DNA from: a virus
DNA length: 42,441 nucleotides
Direction: 5' to 3' (one strand)
IMG/VR virus record: IMGVR_UViG_3300040811_000117
Location: 1 to 42,441 of that record
Both the position numbers and the translations under genes were made by a program. Numbering within the stretch: position 1 is the stretch's first letter; the number at the start of each line of letters is the position of its first letter. Positions 22,892 to 30,697 of the stretch are shown piece after piece. Under the pieces are notes generated by a model. The model was not told where the DNA came from and made no database searches. It saw nothing but the letters and a program-made list of their open reading frames with translations.

Positions 22892-25120
22892 TTATGCTAC
22901 CAAGTCGATAAACTTGGAAAGCATAACTCGACTGCCCTTGCGTGTTTTGTTTGCTTTCTTAAAAGCAGAACGTATCTGAGCCTTGGTAGCATCCTCAGTG
23001 ACTTCGATTGCACCATTAGATGTCTCAAGTGCTTTACCACCTAGAATGCCAAAATATGCACTGTATCCAAAGTTCGGTATGATGCAGTAGTTATCCTTCT
23101 TTAGATCACCCCACATATTCTCTCGCTCAAAATAATCACCAGTTGGAATCTCACGCAAAGCAGAAGGCTTCCGATAAGGTAAGATATGAAATCCAATCAC
23201 GTTAGAACCAGTGTGATCCCGAAAGATTCTCAGCAGTTGAGGCGTGGCACGTTCACCGTTGTTGTACCGATACCGCTTTTTAGTTACTGGATCAGTCATG
23301 TAACATACTACATTCTTATCGAGTCCAGAATACCGACCGAAGTCCAAATGTCTTTCGGTGGTGTACTCGTCCTTACCTGTAAATGTTTTTTCCTTGGAAC
23401 TAAACTCCATAGCGGCGCTTGCACCATCTGTCAGATAGATTGTGTTCACTACATCCAATCTATTTTTGTTTTTGAAGATATCATGAATGATCATACCAGC
23501 AACAATAGCATCATCAAGTGGTGTACCGCCAAGGTAAAGAGGACCAGGCAAAGTCCATTTCATAGTGTAGCGATTACTCCACCGATCAAAGAACTCGCCC
23601 ATTGCAAGCATTGCTTTACACATTTTCTGATAATCATTCCGGCTCATCTTGTTTGAGAAGAACTGAACCAAGCGAAAGTCGCCGTCATAGCCAATCTCAT
23701 AGAGATCGAATATATCACGATGATAATATCTGTTATTACGATCCCATCTATCGGTGAAAGCATAGACCTCGAAAGGAATGTTTACTTGCTTACAAAACTG
23801 TACAAGGTTTAGTAACTGTTCGATGGTGTTCTTTATCTCAGACACCATAGAGCCAGACCAGTCGATGAACATCAGCAGACCATGGTTCTTACCCTCAGGC
23901 AACACAGTCATTTTCTTGAAGATATCATCACTGTACATGTAGTTGTTCATTTTGAGAGTATCGATGACACCAGTTTTAGAGATAGTAGCCCGCTTGTATT
24001 CAGCGGCTCTTTTCTTCATCTCAAACTCTTTGACAAGGTAGTTGATTGTCTTTTTGTTGTCACGCTGAAAGACTTTAAGCAGTTCAGCACCATCATCAAA
24101 AGCCTCTGGACGATCATCGAACAGAGACAGTACTGTTTTGTAATCGACAATACGATCAGTTGTCACTTTAGTTTTGTTGGTTGGAAGTGTCAGATTGAAG
24201 AATCTCTTATCAGGATCAGCACCAAACTCATTAGAAATGTTTTCATTCAGTGACTTATCGGTAACAGATTCAGGACCATGCTCACCACCGTCATGACCGC
24301 TAGTAGTGTTCTGAGACCCCTCTGAATCGCTCTTAGAAGCGTCACCAGTGGTGTCTTTAGTACCTACTGATGATTGATTGTCTTCTTCCGAATCGCCTTC
24401 CTCAGAGCCGCTTTTCGCTTGATCATTGCTCTCTGTCTCCATGTCAGATTCGTATCCGAAACCTTCAGAAATATCGTATTCGCCTTCATCGGAAGTGTCT
24501 TCATCGCCGTATTCCTGTTGCATTTGAGCAAAAGCCTCAGACATCGCCTGTTGCTCTTCCTCATGTTCTTCTTTTGCTTTACCATAAAGACGAGTAGCAA
24601 TATCGATTACTTGCTCAAACGTATCAGCCTTGTCAATCTCAGAAATCCAAGACTTCTCTTCTTTACTGAACTCAACACCGACAGTTTGTCCACACTTGAA
24701 GAATACGTTCAGACGGTCGATGAGTTTGAAACTATTTATTTCTTCAGAACTTTTTCCGAAGAAGCCATCAGCAAGCATTTTCTTGTAAGACTTGATGAAT
24801 GACTTACGAAGGCCGGGATACCGCTTTTGAACCATCCGCTCAATACGGGCGTCCTCGACTACGTTCAGAAAAGACTGAAATCCTCTACCACCATTACCAG
24901 CGGCGTCCATCCACTTCTGAGCGGGCGTGTAAAGAGCGTGAGCAATCTCATGACCCACTAGATGATCATAAGTGTAGTTTTCCATGCCATCCCAAAGTGG
25001 CAGTGTCAAAACACGATCTTCAACATTAAATGAAGCAGTCTGCACATTCTCATGAACTACCGTAAGATTCTCAGTAGCAAGCAGACGAGCAAGGACTTCT
25101 TTAGACTGGATATTTACCAT
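22892..25120 (-). CDS. cobT: CobT-like VWA-domain protein with metallopeptidase motif
   Basis: 742 aa from the ATG at 25120; the longer frame crosses the promoter. N-terminal metallopeptidase-like segment HLVGHEIAHALY with H57, E58 and H61, and EDARIE (89-94) as a likely third-ligand region. A long acidic, serine-rich linker (about 185-300) follows. The VWA domain carries a complete MIDAS: D420, S422 and S424 in IDWSGS, T533 in GGTPLDD and D565 in YLTDGAS. MoxR/VWA pairs act as metal-dependent chaperones or cofactor-inserting machines; the phage target is unknown. Confidence 0.88.
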   Translation of the reverse strand: MVNIQSKEVLARLLATENLTVVHENVQTASFNVEDRVLTLPLWDGMENYTYDHLVGHEIAHALYTPAQKWMDAAGNGGRGFQSFLNVVEDARIERMVQKRYPGLRKSFIKSYKKMLADGFFGKSSEEINSFKLIDRLNVFFKCGQTVGVEFSKEEKSWISEIDKADTFEQVIDIATRLYGKAKEEHEEEQQAMSEAFAQMQQEYGDEDTSDEGEYDISEGFGYESDMETESNDQAKSGSEEGDSEEDNQSSVGTKDTTGDASKSDSEGSQNTTSGHDGGEHGPESVTDKSLNENISNEFGADPDKRFFNLTLPTNKTKVTTDRIVDYKTVLSLFDDRPEAFDDGAELLKVFQRDNKKTINYLVKEFEMKKRAAEYKRATISKTGVIDTLKMNNYMYSDDIFKKMTVLPEGKNHGLLMFIDWSGSMVSEIKNTIEQLLNLVQFCKQVNIPFEVYAFTDRWDRNNRYYHRDIFDLYEIGYDGDFRLVQFFSNKMSRNDYQKMCKAMLAMGEFFDRWSNRYTMKWTLPGPLYLGGTPLDDAIVAGMIIHDIFKNKNRLDVVNTIYLTDGASAAMEFSSKEKTFTGKDEYTTERHLDFGRYSGLDKNVVCYMTDPVTKKRYRYNNGERATPQLLRIFRDHTGSNVIGFHILPYRKPSALREIPTGDYFERENMWGDLKKDNYCIIPNFGYSAYFGILGGKALETSNGAIEVTEDATKAQIRSAFKKANKTRKGSRVMLSKFIDLVA

Positions 25121-25122
25121 TT

Positions 25123-25178
25123 GCGAATCACCTCTCTCATTACTTGTTGAATCTATCATAATGGTTTACATATGTCAA
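25123..25178 (-). promoter_or_regulatory. Early promoter with GTGATTCGC element, cobT
   Basis: TTGACA (25173-25178), a 17-nt spacer, TAGATT (25150-25155), then GAGAGGTGATTCGCAA directly before the ATG at 25120. Here the element lies between the ribosome-binding site and the start codon, unlike most other copies. Confidence 0.85.
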
Positions 25179-25186
25179 GGGCTGTT

Positions 25187-26050
25187 TTAGAAGAAATCGT
25201 CAATAGTTCTATTTGATGTATTGTAAAGCAAAATCTCAGTTGCTTTCTTTGCTTCATGACCTTCTTCGGTTTTCTTTCTTCTACCAGCGGTATATGTAAC
25301 AGGAAACTTCTTACATATCGCATTTCGATTGTCAAAAAAACCATCACCGATATCACGATTTGCTAACCATACGTTGCTGTTGTTTTCCACATTAGCAATC
25401 AACTTCTCACACTCTTCATCAGAGAATGGCTGATTGTAATCCGCAAAACTACCACGATAAGGTGGATCATAATATGTGAAATCACAAACTGGTGCTTCAC
25501 TCCAGTCACCGCACAACAAATGAGTCGTTCTCTCGTTCATCATTTTGTGCCAGTAGTCTACCACACCTTTATCGTAAACCTTGTCTTTTTGGTTTAGCAA
25601 TCCAGCAGGCGTACCATATCGATTGTTTGTGTTTTTGTTGATCTGCCAGATACCATTGAATCCAGTCTTCATAAGGAAGTACAGAACAGCAGATTCTTTT
25701 ACCTCACCCCAAGTTTGATAGTTCCAAGCATTCTCTTCCCTCAAGTCGTAGTAAAACTTCTTCCTATCTTCTTTTGATAGTGGTAGGTACTGCTTGGAAT
25801 AGTCATCAAGAATGGAGCAAAACTCTTGTTTGTTATCACGAATGTGTGTGTAGATACTTACCAATCCTTTATTGATGTCGTTTATCCAAATCTCTTTTGG
25901 ATTGTATCTCTCAACGACATATAGAAGCATTGCTCCACCACCGAAAAATGGTTCAGAGTATGTTTCTATATTTTGATCAGGCATAAGTGGTAAGTAATGC
26001 TTTAGCATCTTGTTCTTACCACCAGCCCAGATGAATAAAGGTTTAGTCAT
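25187..26050 (-). CDS. dam: DNA N6-adenine methyltransferase, Dam/D12 class
   Basis: 287 aa. Motif X and I are FIWAGGK (residues 6-12) and EPFFGGGA (33-40); the catalytic motif IV is DPPY (195-198), with FLMKTGFNGIWQIN typical of D12-class Dam enzymes. The likely site is GATC by family, but this is not shown. Methylation could protect phage DNA or regulate promoters. The ATG overlaps the stop of the PD-(D/E)XK-like gene by 1 bp, a layout seen in restriction-modification pairs. Confidence 0.93.
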   Translation of the reverse strand: MTKPLFIWAGGKNKMLKHYLPLMPDQNIETYSEPFFGGGAMLLYVVERYNPKEIWINDINKGLVSIYTHIRDNKQEFCSILDDYSKQYLPLSKEDRKKFYYDLREENAWNYQTWGEVKESAVLYFLMKTGFNGIWQINKNTNNRYGTPAGLLNQKDKVYDKGVVDYWHKMMNERTTHLLCGDWSEAPVCDFTYYDPPYRGSFADYNQPFSDEECEKLIANVENNSNVWLANRDIGDGFFDNRNAICKKFPVTYTAGRRKKTEEGHEAKKATEILLYNTSNRTIDDFF

Positions 26051-26916
26051 TATATAGCCACATTCACATAACCATCTGCGATTGCTCGTGTATCACCGCC
26101 ACGCTTGAACTTTGGAGTAAACTTCAATCCAAGTTTATCGATATCAGTCAAATCAGCAATATTCACAAGTGTCATTTTCTCATCATCTATGTATATGATG
26201 TTGTTCCAACCATCAACACGCTTATAGTTTTTCAAAGCAAACTTACCAACAGCGGTATTGAAAGCAACTGCATCAGTATAACATTCAGCAATCTCTTTAG
26301 CGAGTTCTGTAGTATCACAGCCGACATACAGTTCCTTAAAGTAGTCTGCATATACGCTTGGATCAGAGACAGTTGCAATGTGTTCATCGAACTTCTTTGG
26401 AAGTTTCATACCAGGCGCTGTTCCAGCAAAATACTTAGCATTGAGTTTATCAACCAAACCCTTGTCAGTAAGACCTGTCTTTACAGGCTTCAGACTAGCA
26501 CCATTCTTTTTAATCTCGACTTTAGCACCATTATCCAAAACACCATCACTATCATTGCTGAAACTGTAGCCCGCAATGATGAGTGGAAATGCAAGTTCAC
26601 CAATACCAATGGCCGTACCATTACTACCAATCAGTTTCTTGAACAGCAAAGGAAAGATGATATCTTGACGTAAGATTTCTGGAATCAGATCATCAAAAGT
26701 TGTACGAAAGTTTGAATAGAGAACAGTGTTACTAACAAGATTAGCATCATTCTCTAAAAGTGTAAGTGTGTATTCTGCGTTACCATTTGTCGTAACATCA
26801 TAGTAACACAGATATGATTTGAAGTCAGAGATAAAGCGATCAGCGGCTGTGTGACCTGCGATACCTCTATTCTCAAGTAAGGTGTCGATACGAGATTCTA
26901 GTTCTTTGGAGTACAT
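26050..26916 (-). CDS. PD-(D/E)XK endonuclease-like protein next to Dam
   Basis: 288 aa. GIGELAFPLIIAGYSFSNDS followed by AKVEIKKNGASLKP gives a candidate PD-(D/E)XK site: E107, D124 and E134-x-K136, with K143 nearby. The first 90 residues are helical and the C-terminus is mixed alpha/beta. Its position directly upstream of dam with a 1-bp overlap suggests a common function in DNA recognition or restriction. I do not recognise a named family; the nuclease prediction is from motif spacing and may be wrong. Confidence 0.5.
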   Translation of the reverse strand: MYSKELESRIDTLLENRGIAGHTAADRFISDFKSYLCYYDVTTNGNAEYTLTLLENDANLVSNTVLYSNFRTTFDDLIPEILRQDIIFPLLFKKLIGSNGTAIGIGELAFPLIIAGYSFSNDSDGVLDNGAKVEIKKNGASLKPVKTGLTDKGLVDKLNAKYFAGTAPGMKLPKKFDEHIATVSDPSVYADYFKELYVGCDTTELAKEIAECYTDAVAFNTAVGKFALKNYKRVDGWNNIIYIDDEKMTLVNIADLTDIDKLGLKFTPKFKRGGDTRAIADGYVNVAI

Positions 26917-26939
26917 AAGTTACCTCTATTTCTCATTAA

Positions 26940-26974
26940 CGAATCACCTTACCATAAGTAGAGAAGAATGTCAA
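26940..26974 (-). promoter_or_regulatory. Early promoter with GTGATTCG element, Dam operon
   Basis: TTGACA (26969-26974), a 17-nt spacer and a weak TAAGGT -10 (26946-26951), overlapping GTGATTCG (26940-26947). The ninth base is T instead of C. Confidence 0.65.
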
Positions 26975-26979
26975 GGGCC

Positions 26980-28062
26980 TTATTTGTAAATATGAAGAGA
27001 GTTCATAGGATACTTTTTAGAAAGTGACTTGACCTGTGGAATTACTCCATAAAGAACGGTACGACCTTCGATTGGTTTTGCGTTACCAAACCGATACTTA
27101 GAAATCTGTCGTTCAAACATATCAAATCGTTTCTTGAAATCTACACCCTTCTTGATCCAGTGATTTTCTGGGTTTCTTCCATCAGGAGTTCCAGTGTGAA
27201 CAATCAAACGAATTTCTTTTACGTCTGGACCATAGTACTCTTCTGCCTTAATGATACGACTGAAAGTCTTATCAATGTAAGACGCAATCGGAAAATATAC
27301 CACTTCACGATTATCGGTATATCCATGTTTATCCAACCACTCTTTAGCACCTCTTCCTTCTGGAAAAGAAATGATTTGCTGAACACCTTCTTTGATTTCT
27401 CTTGCTTTGTGACAAATCGTACTTACTTGTGTTGCATTTAGTTTTGTGGAAATAATATTGATCTCATACAAGACCTGATCAACAAAAGATTCCATAGACT
27501 GTTCGTTTGAAATCTCTCCATACTCAACTAAACGAAGGATTGTCTTCTCAATGTCCATAACGGTTGCTTCACCATATGGCTTGTTTTCAGAGTTCATCAT
27601 AGTAGCAAAACGTAGAGCATTTGCTGGTGTTGTCTCATCAAAAACATGAGCAATGATGTTAGTACAACCCATATTGATAAGAATATTAAATCGTGTACGG
27701 CCCTCAAGGACAACGTACTTACCGCTCTTCAACTTCATCAGCATGATTGGAAGTTGCGCTAGTGAGTATCCATTCTGTTCAATATCTGAACGAATACCGA
27801 AATAAGCCGGATTGACGTTGACTCTTGCTCCTTGTGAAAAGAACTCATTATCCGAATCGATATTAGAAACATCGACAAGTTCTTCATTTAAGAAGGCAAT
27901 GCCTTTTGGTGCGAGAGAACCATAGATTTTTGGGTATGCATCTTTGCAAATCAATCTTTTAGATGTTTCAAGATGCTTGTTGGTAAATGTGAACTTATCT
28001 ACTTTTTGATCGATAAAGACAGATAGGTTCGCTTCTTCCTTAGTCATGAAGATTGCATTCAT
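26980..28062 (-). CDS. ParB/sulfiredoxin-fold protein
   Basis: 360 aa. The segment LPIMLMKLKSGKYVVLEGRT with RFNILINMGCTNIIAHVFDE (residues about 104-143) is the ParB/Srx core: a hydrophobic strand, then the conserved G-R-x-R-x-x-x-h motif. The rest of the protein is helical and not similar to the HTH region of chromosomal ParB. ParB-fold phage proteins include nucleases and DNA-modification cofactors. No ParA partner is nearby. Single-gene unit with its own promoter and a long leader. Confidence 0.7.
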   Translation of the reverse strand: MNAIFMTKEEANLSVFIDQKVDKFTFTNKHLETSKRLICKDAYPKIYGSLAPKGIAFLNEELVDVSNIDSDNEFFSQGARVNVNPAYFGIRSDIEQNGYSLAQLPIMLMKLKSGKYVVLEGRTRFNILINMGCTNIIAHVFDETTPANALRFATMMNSENKPYGEATVMDIEKTILRLVEYGEISNEQSMESFVDQVLYEINIISTKLNATQVSTICHKAREIKEGVQQIISFPEGRGAKEWLDKHGYTDNREVVYFPIASYIDKTFSRIIKAEEYYGPDVKEIRLIVHTGTPDGRNPENHWIKKGVDFKKRFDMFERQISKYRFGNAKPIEGRTVLYGVIPQVKSLSKKYPMNSLHIYK

Positions 28063-28140
28063 AGTATTATACTCCTTATATTAGACTCAATGGTCTTTTT
28101 TTGGGGTTTCAAGAATCTGCTTCAATGAGCATTGTCAATA
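28063..28140 (-). promoter_or_regulatory. Leader of the ParB-like gene with palindrome
   Basis: An 80-nt leader containing the near-palindrome TTGACAATGCTCATTGAA (28120-28138 area; core CAATG/CATTG), candidate operator. AAGGAG lies close to the ATG. Confidence 0.35.
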
Positions 28141-28169
28141 ATGTATCACAAACATGAGTATGATGTCAA
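28141..28169 (-). promoter_or_regulatory. Promoter of the ParB-like gene
   Basis: TTGACA (28164-28169), a 17-nt spacer and ATACAT (28141-28146). No GTGATTCGC element is present. Confidence 0.55.
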
Positions 28170-28172
28170 GGG

Positions 28173-28868
28173 CTATTTTACAGCAATCGCTCCAACAAAC
28201 ATATGATTTCTCCAGAATGGTTGCAGATTAGAGAAACCAGCATCCTTAATCATGTCCTCAATCTCTGTCCATGTATTAGGTTTCAGCATATGTCTAAGTG
28301 TTCTTTCCTTATCCATAATATCCTCAGTGCTAAAACTTTTACGCTTGAAGTCGTAATAGTTAAAGGTAAGCATATCCTGTAACTTCGCATTTTCACAGAT
28401 AGTTTTCTCTGCAAAGATAAAAGCACCACCCTTGTTCAGTCCATCGTAGATGTTTTTGACTACTTGCTCTCTATCGGTATGAGGCATGAACTGCAAGGTG
28501 AAGATGGACGTAACTAATGAACACTCACTGAACCAGTAGTCACGAATGTCATTTTTTATGAAGGAAACGTCTGACCAAGGATGGAGTCTTTCAATATCTT
28601 CTGCTCTCTTATCCAAGTCGTCATAAAAACCTTCAGCAATCTCCACACCGACATAGTGTGCATTTGTGCAATGATCCTGATTCTCTTCTAGCATTCTCTG
28701 TGTCATCTTACCAGTAGAGCAACCAATATCAACAATATCAGTTCCATTCTCTACAAAGTAACGAGACAGTCCAATCACATCATCAATGAGATCAGAGTAT
28801 CCACGAATGGAGTTATCAATGTGATTGTCAAACCCTTCTTTACGGTGTGCAAATGTAAAGTCAGCCAT
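28173..28868 (-). CDS. cmoA: CmoA-like carboxy-S-adenosylmethionine synthase/methyltransferase
   Basis: 231 aa against 247 for E. coli CmoA. It matches CmoA along its length: FDNHIDNSIRGYSDLID (13-29), DIGCSTG for SAM (47-53), KNDIRD (105-110), FTLQFMPHTDREQ, IYDGLNKGGAFIFAEK and YYDFKRKSF. R189 in MDKERT aligns without gaps after DFKR with E. coli R199, the residue that binds the carboxylate of Cx-SAM. CmoA makes Cx-SAM from prephenate and SAM, and CmoB uses it to form cmo5U34 in tRNA. CmoB is absent here. The alignment was recalled by eye. Confidence 0.8.
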   Translation of the reverse strand: MADFTFAHRKEGFDNHIDNSIRGYSDLIDDVIGLSRYFVENGTDIVDIGCSTGKMTQRMLEENQDHCTNAHYVGVEIAEGFYDDLDKRAEDIERLHPWSDVSFIKNDIRDYWFSECSLVTSIFTLQFMPHTDREQVVKNIYDGLNKGGAFIFAEKTICENAKLQDMLTFNYYDFKRKSFSTEDIMDKERTLRHMLKPNTWTEIEDMIKDAGFSNLQPFWRNHMFVGAIAVK

Positions 28869-30003
28869 TATATTTTACCAAAACCCTTTCATAGATTTTA
28901 TTAGCAATCTCTTTCATCATCTTAGGTGCAACCATTCTACCAATGCGCTCTGCTTGAGCATCAAAGTCACCAGTAAGAACATAGTCGTCTGGTAAAGCCA
29001 TTGCTCTCTTCATCTCATTGATAGTCAGTTTGCGATTTGCTTCATAGTGTATGATACCAGACATACCCTTCTTTTGTCCAGTCTGAGTTAGCGTAGGACA
29101 AGGTAAATCTGGACTACAACGAATCATGTTGAAACACGAACCCTTCGGATTGGTTTCCTTAAACATAGGATTGGATGCTTTGAGATATTTTTTGGGTCTG
29201 AAAGGAATGGGTTCGACAAACTTCCATTGCCATGAATCTTTCAGATAATCCTCAAGCATCTTTGCTTGCTCTTCATCATTCTCTAATCCTTGCAATGCGT
29301 CTTCAAAGCGAATACGTTCACTTGTAGGCGATGGAAATATGCTGTTGATATTCAAGAATGTCAAACCAACATTAGAGCATACATCATCACGCACACCGAT
29401 AAAGATTGTGCGCTCTCTGTGCTGTGGAACTCCATAGTCAGCGGCGGACATCACCTTATATGACATACTGTAACCAATGCTCTCAAACGCATTGATGAAC
29501 TGTCGCAACTTTGGTTTAGCAAAGTCCATCGTGATTCCCTTGACATTCTCAGCAACGATTACCTTTGGTTTAATAACCTCTGCTACACGAATGAACTCAA
29601 GAAACAAATCTTCGATGTTCTCTACCTTTTTACCATCAGAGTAGTTCTTGGTTTTGTTCCATCCCTCTTGATTACGAGACACCATAGAAGAAACAGAGTA
29701 AGCAGAACAAGGTGGTGAGCCATCTAGAATGTCCAACTCACCTTCCTTTAGTCCTGTCTTATCAAGAAAGTCTTGTCCACTATACTTCTTGATGTCGTCC
29801 ACTAGAACTGGTGTATCAGGAAAGTTAGCAGTATAGGTCTCGACTGCGGCTTCGACAAACTCATTGATAAGTCGAATGTCTCCACCAGCAAGTCGATAAC
29901 CTGTGGAAGAGCCTCCACCACCAGCGAATAAACTGATGACAGAGAACTTCTTCTGTGCAGATGCTTTCCTTACATCTTCTAGTGTGTATGGCGTGTACGT
30001 CAC
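28861..30003 (-). CDS. DNA C5-cytosine methyltransferase
   Basis: 380 aa from a GTG at 30003 that overlaps the upstream stop (GTGA). All main motifs are visible: I LFAGGGGSSTGYR, IV GSPPCSAYS with catalytic C99, VI AENVKG (151-156), VIII QHRERTIFIG, and the C-terminal IGRMVAP (motif X). The target-recognition region (about 210-300) is compact. The 5' neighbours are a 58-aa protein and peptide deformylase. No cytosine-specific restriction partner is visible. Confidence 0.95.
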   Translation of the reverse strand: MTYTPYTLEDVRKASAQKKFSVISLFAGGGGSSTGYRLAGGDIRLINEFVEAAVETYTANFPDTPVLVDDIKKYSGQDFLDKTGLKEGELDILDGSPPCSAYSVSSMVSRNQEGWNKTKNYSDGKKVENIEDLFLEFIRVAEVIKPKVIVAENVKGITMDFAKPKLRQFINAFESIGYSMSYKVMSAADYGVPQHRERTIFIGVRDDVCSNVGLTFLNINSIFPSPTSERIRFEDALQGLENDEEQAKMLEDYLKDSWQWKFVEPIPFRPKKYLKASNPMFKETNPKGSCFNMIRCSPDLPCPTLTQTGQKKGMSGIIHYEANRKLTINEMKRAMALPDDYVLTGDFDAQAERIGRMVAPKMMKEIANKIYERVLVKYNG

Positions 30004-30176
30004 TTTGTGCCCGCTGTCTCTTTAAGATTCTCTTCTGCGGCTTCGATTTCTTCAATACGACTCTTCATGTAAGAGATTGCTGTATGAATATGTCCAGTGT
30101 CATGCGGTTGTAGTTTACCTTCTGCAACCTTGATCTCATTCCTAAGAATCGCTTTCAAATCATCTACATAACTCAT
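30000..30176 (-). CDS. 58-aa hypothetical protein
   Basis: Reads MSYVDDLKAILRNEIKVAEG and then a helical, charged stretch to the stop at 30000-30002. Its ATG overlaps the deformylase stop as ATGA, and its TGA overlaps the GTG start of the C5 methyltransferase, so the reading frame is enclosed by coupled neighbours. Contains HDTGHIHTAISYMKSRIEEI, a likely coiled helix. Function unknown. Confidence 0.6.
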   Translation of the reverse strand: MSYVDDLKAILRNEIKVAEGKLQPHDTGHIHTAISYMKSRIEEIEAAEENLKETAGTK

Positions 30177-30697
30177 GCTACCATCCTATTGTTTCTTCTA
30201 AGTTTATCCAACTTTTTCTTCTGCTTCTGTGCTTGTTCAAGGTGATATCTATTTGCTTTCCTTGTGTATAGAATACCATTGAGATGATCCATCTCATGCT
30301 GAAAAATCCTAGCAGTCATACCACCAAGTTTGATTGTATCAGTTACACCCTCATGTGTGGTGTATCGAACTCTAATCCAATCATGACGCTTTACTTTAAC
30401 ATAAAGGCCAGGGAATGTCAAGCACCCTTCTTCCTCAACTGTCATTTCTTTTGACTGATCAACAATGCGAGGATTAAACACACTCATTACAGTGTCAGGA
30501 TCATTCCAGTTACCCAAGACAAAAACTCTAAGTGGAATACCACACTGAACAGCGGATAGTCCAACACCCCTATGCTCAATCATTGTCTCTTTGAGATTCT
30601 GAAACAACTCTGTAGCATCAAATACACCATCAAAATCGAATGGTGTACTCTCTTGTGTTAGTTCTGGACTTTTACTATCAATCAAATCTAAAATCAT
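30173..30697 (-). CDS. def: Peptide deformylase
   Basis: 174 aa. The three canonical motifs are all present: I GVGLSAVQ (residues 44-51), II EEGCLTFP with the metal-binding cysteine, and III HEMDHLNG with the two metal-binding histidines and catalytic glutamate. It removes the formyl group from nascent proteins. Phage deformylases are known auxiliary genes in marine phages, where they may support translation. It lacks a signal peptide and is coupled to the upstream methyltransferase by 4 bp. Confidence 0.96.
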   Translation of the reverse strand: MILDLIDSKSPELTQESTPFDFDGVFDATELFQNLKETMIEHRGVGLSAVQCGIPLRVFVLGNWNDPDTVMSVFNPRIVDQSKEMTVEEEGCLTFPGLYVKVKRHDWIRVRYTTHEGVTDTIKLGGMTARIFQHEMDHLNGILYTRKANRYHLEQAQKQKKKLDKLRRNNRMVA

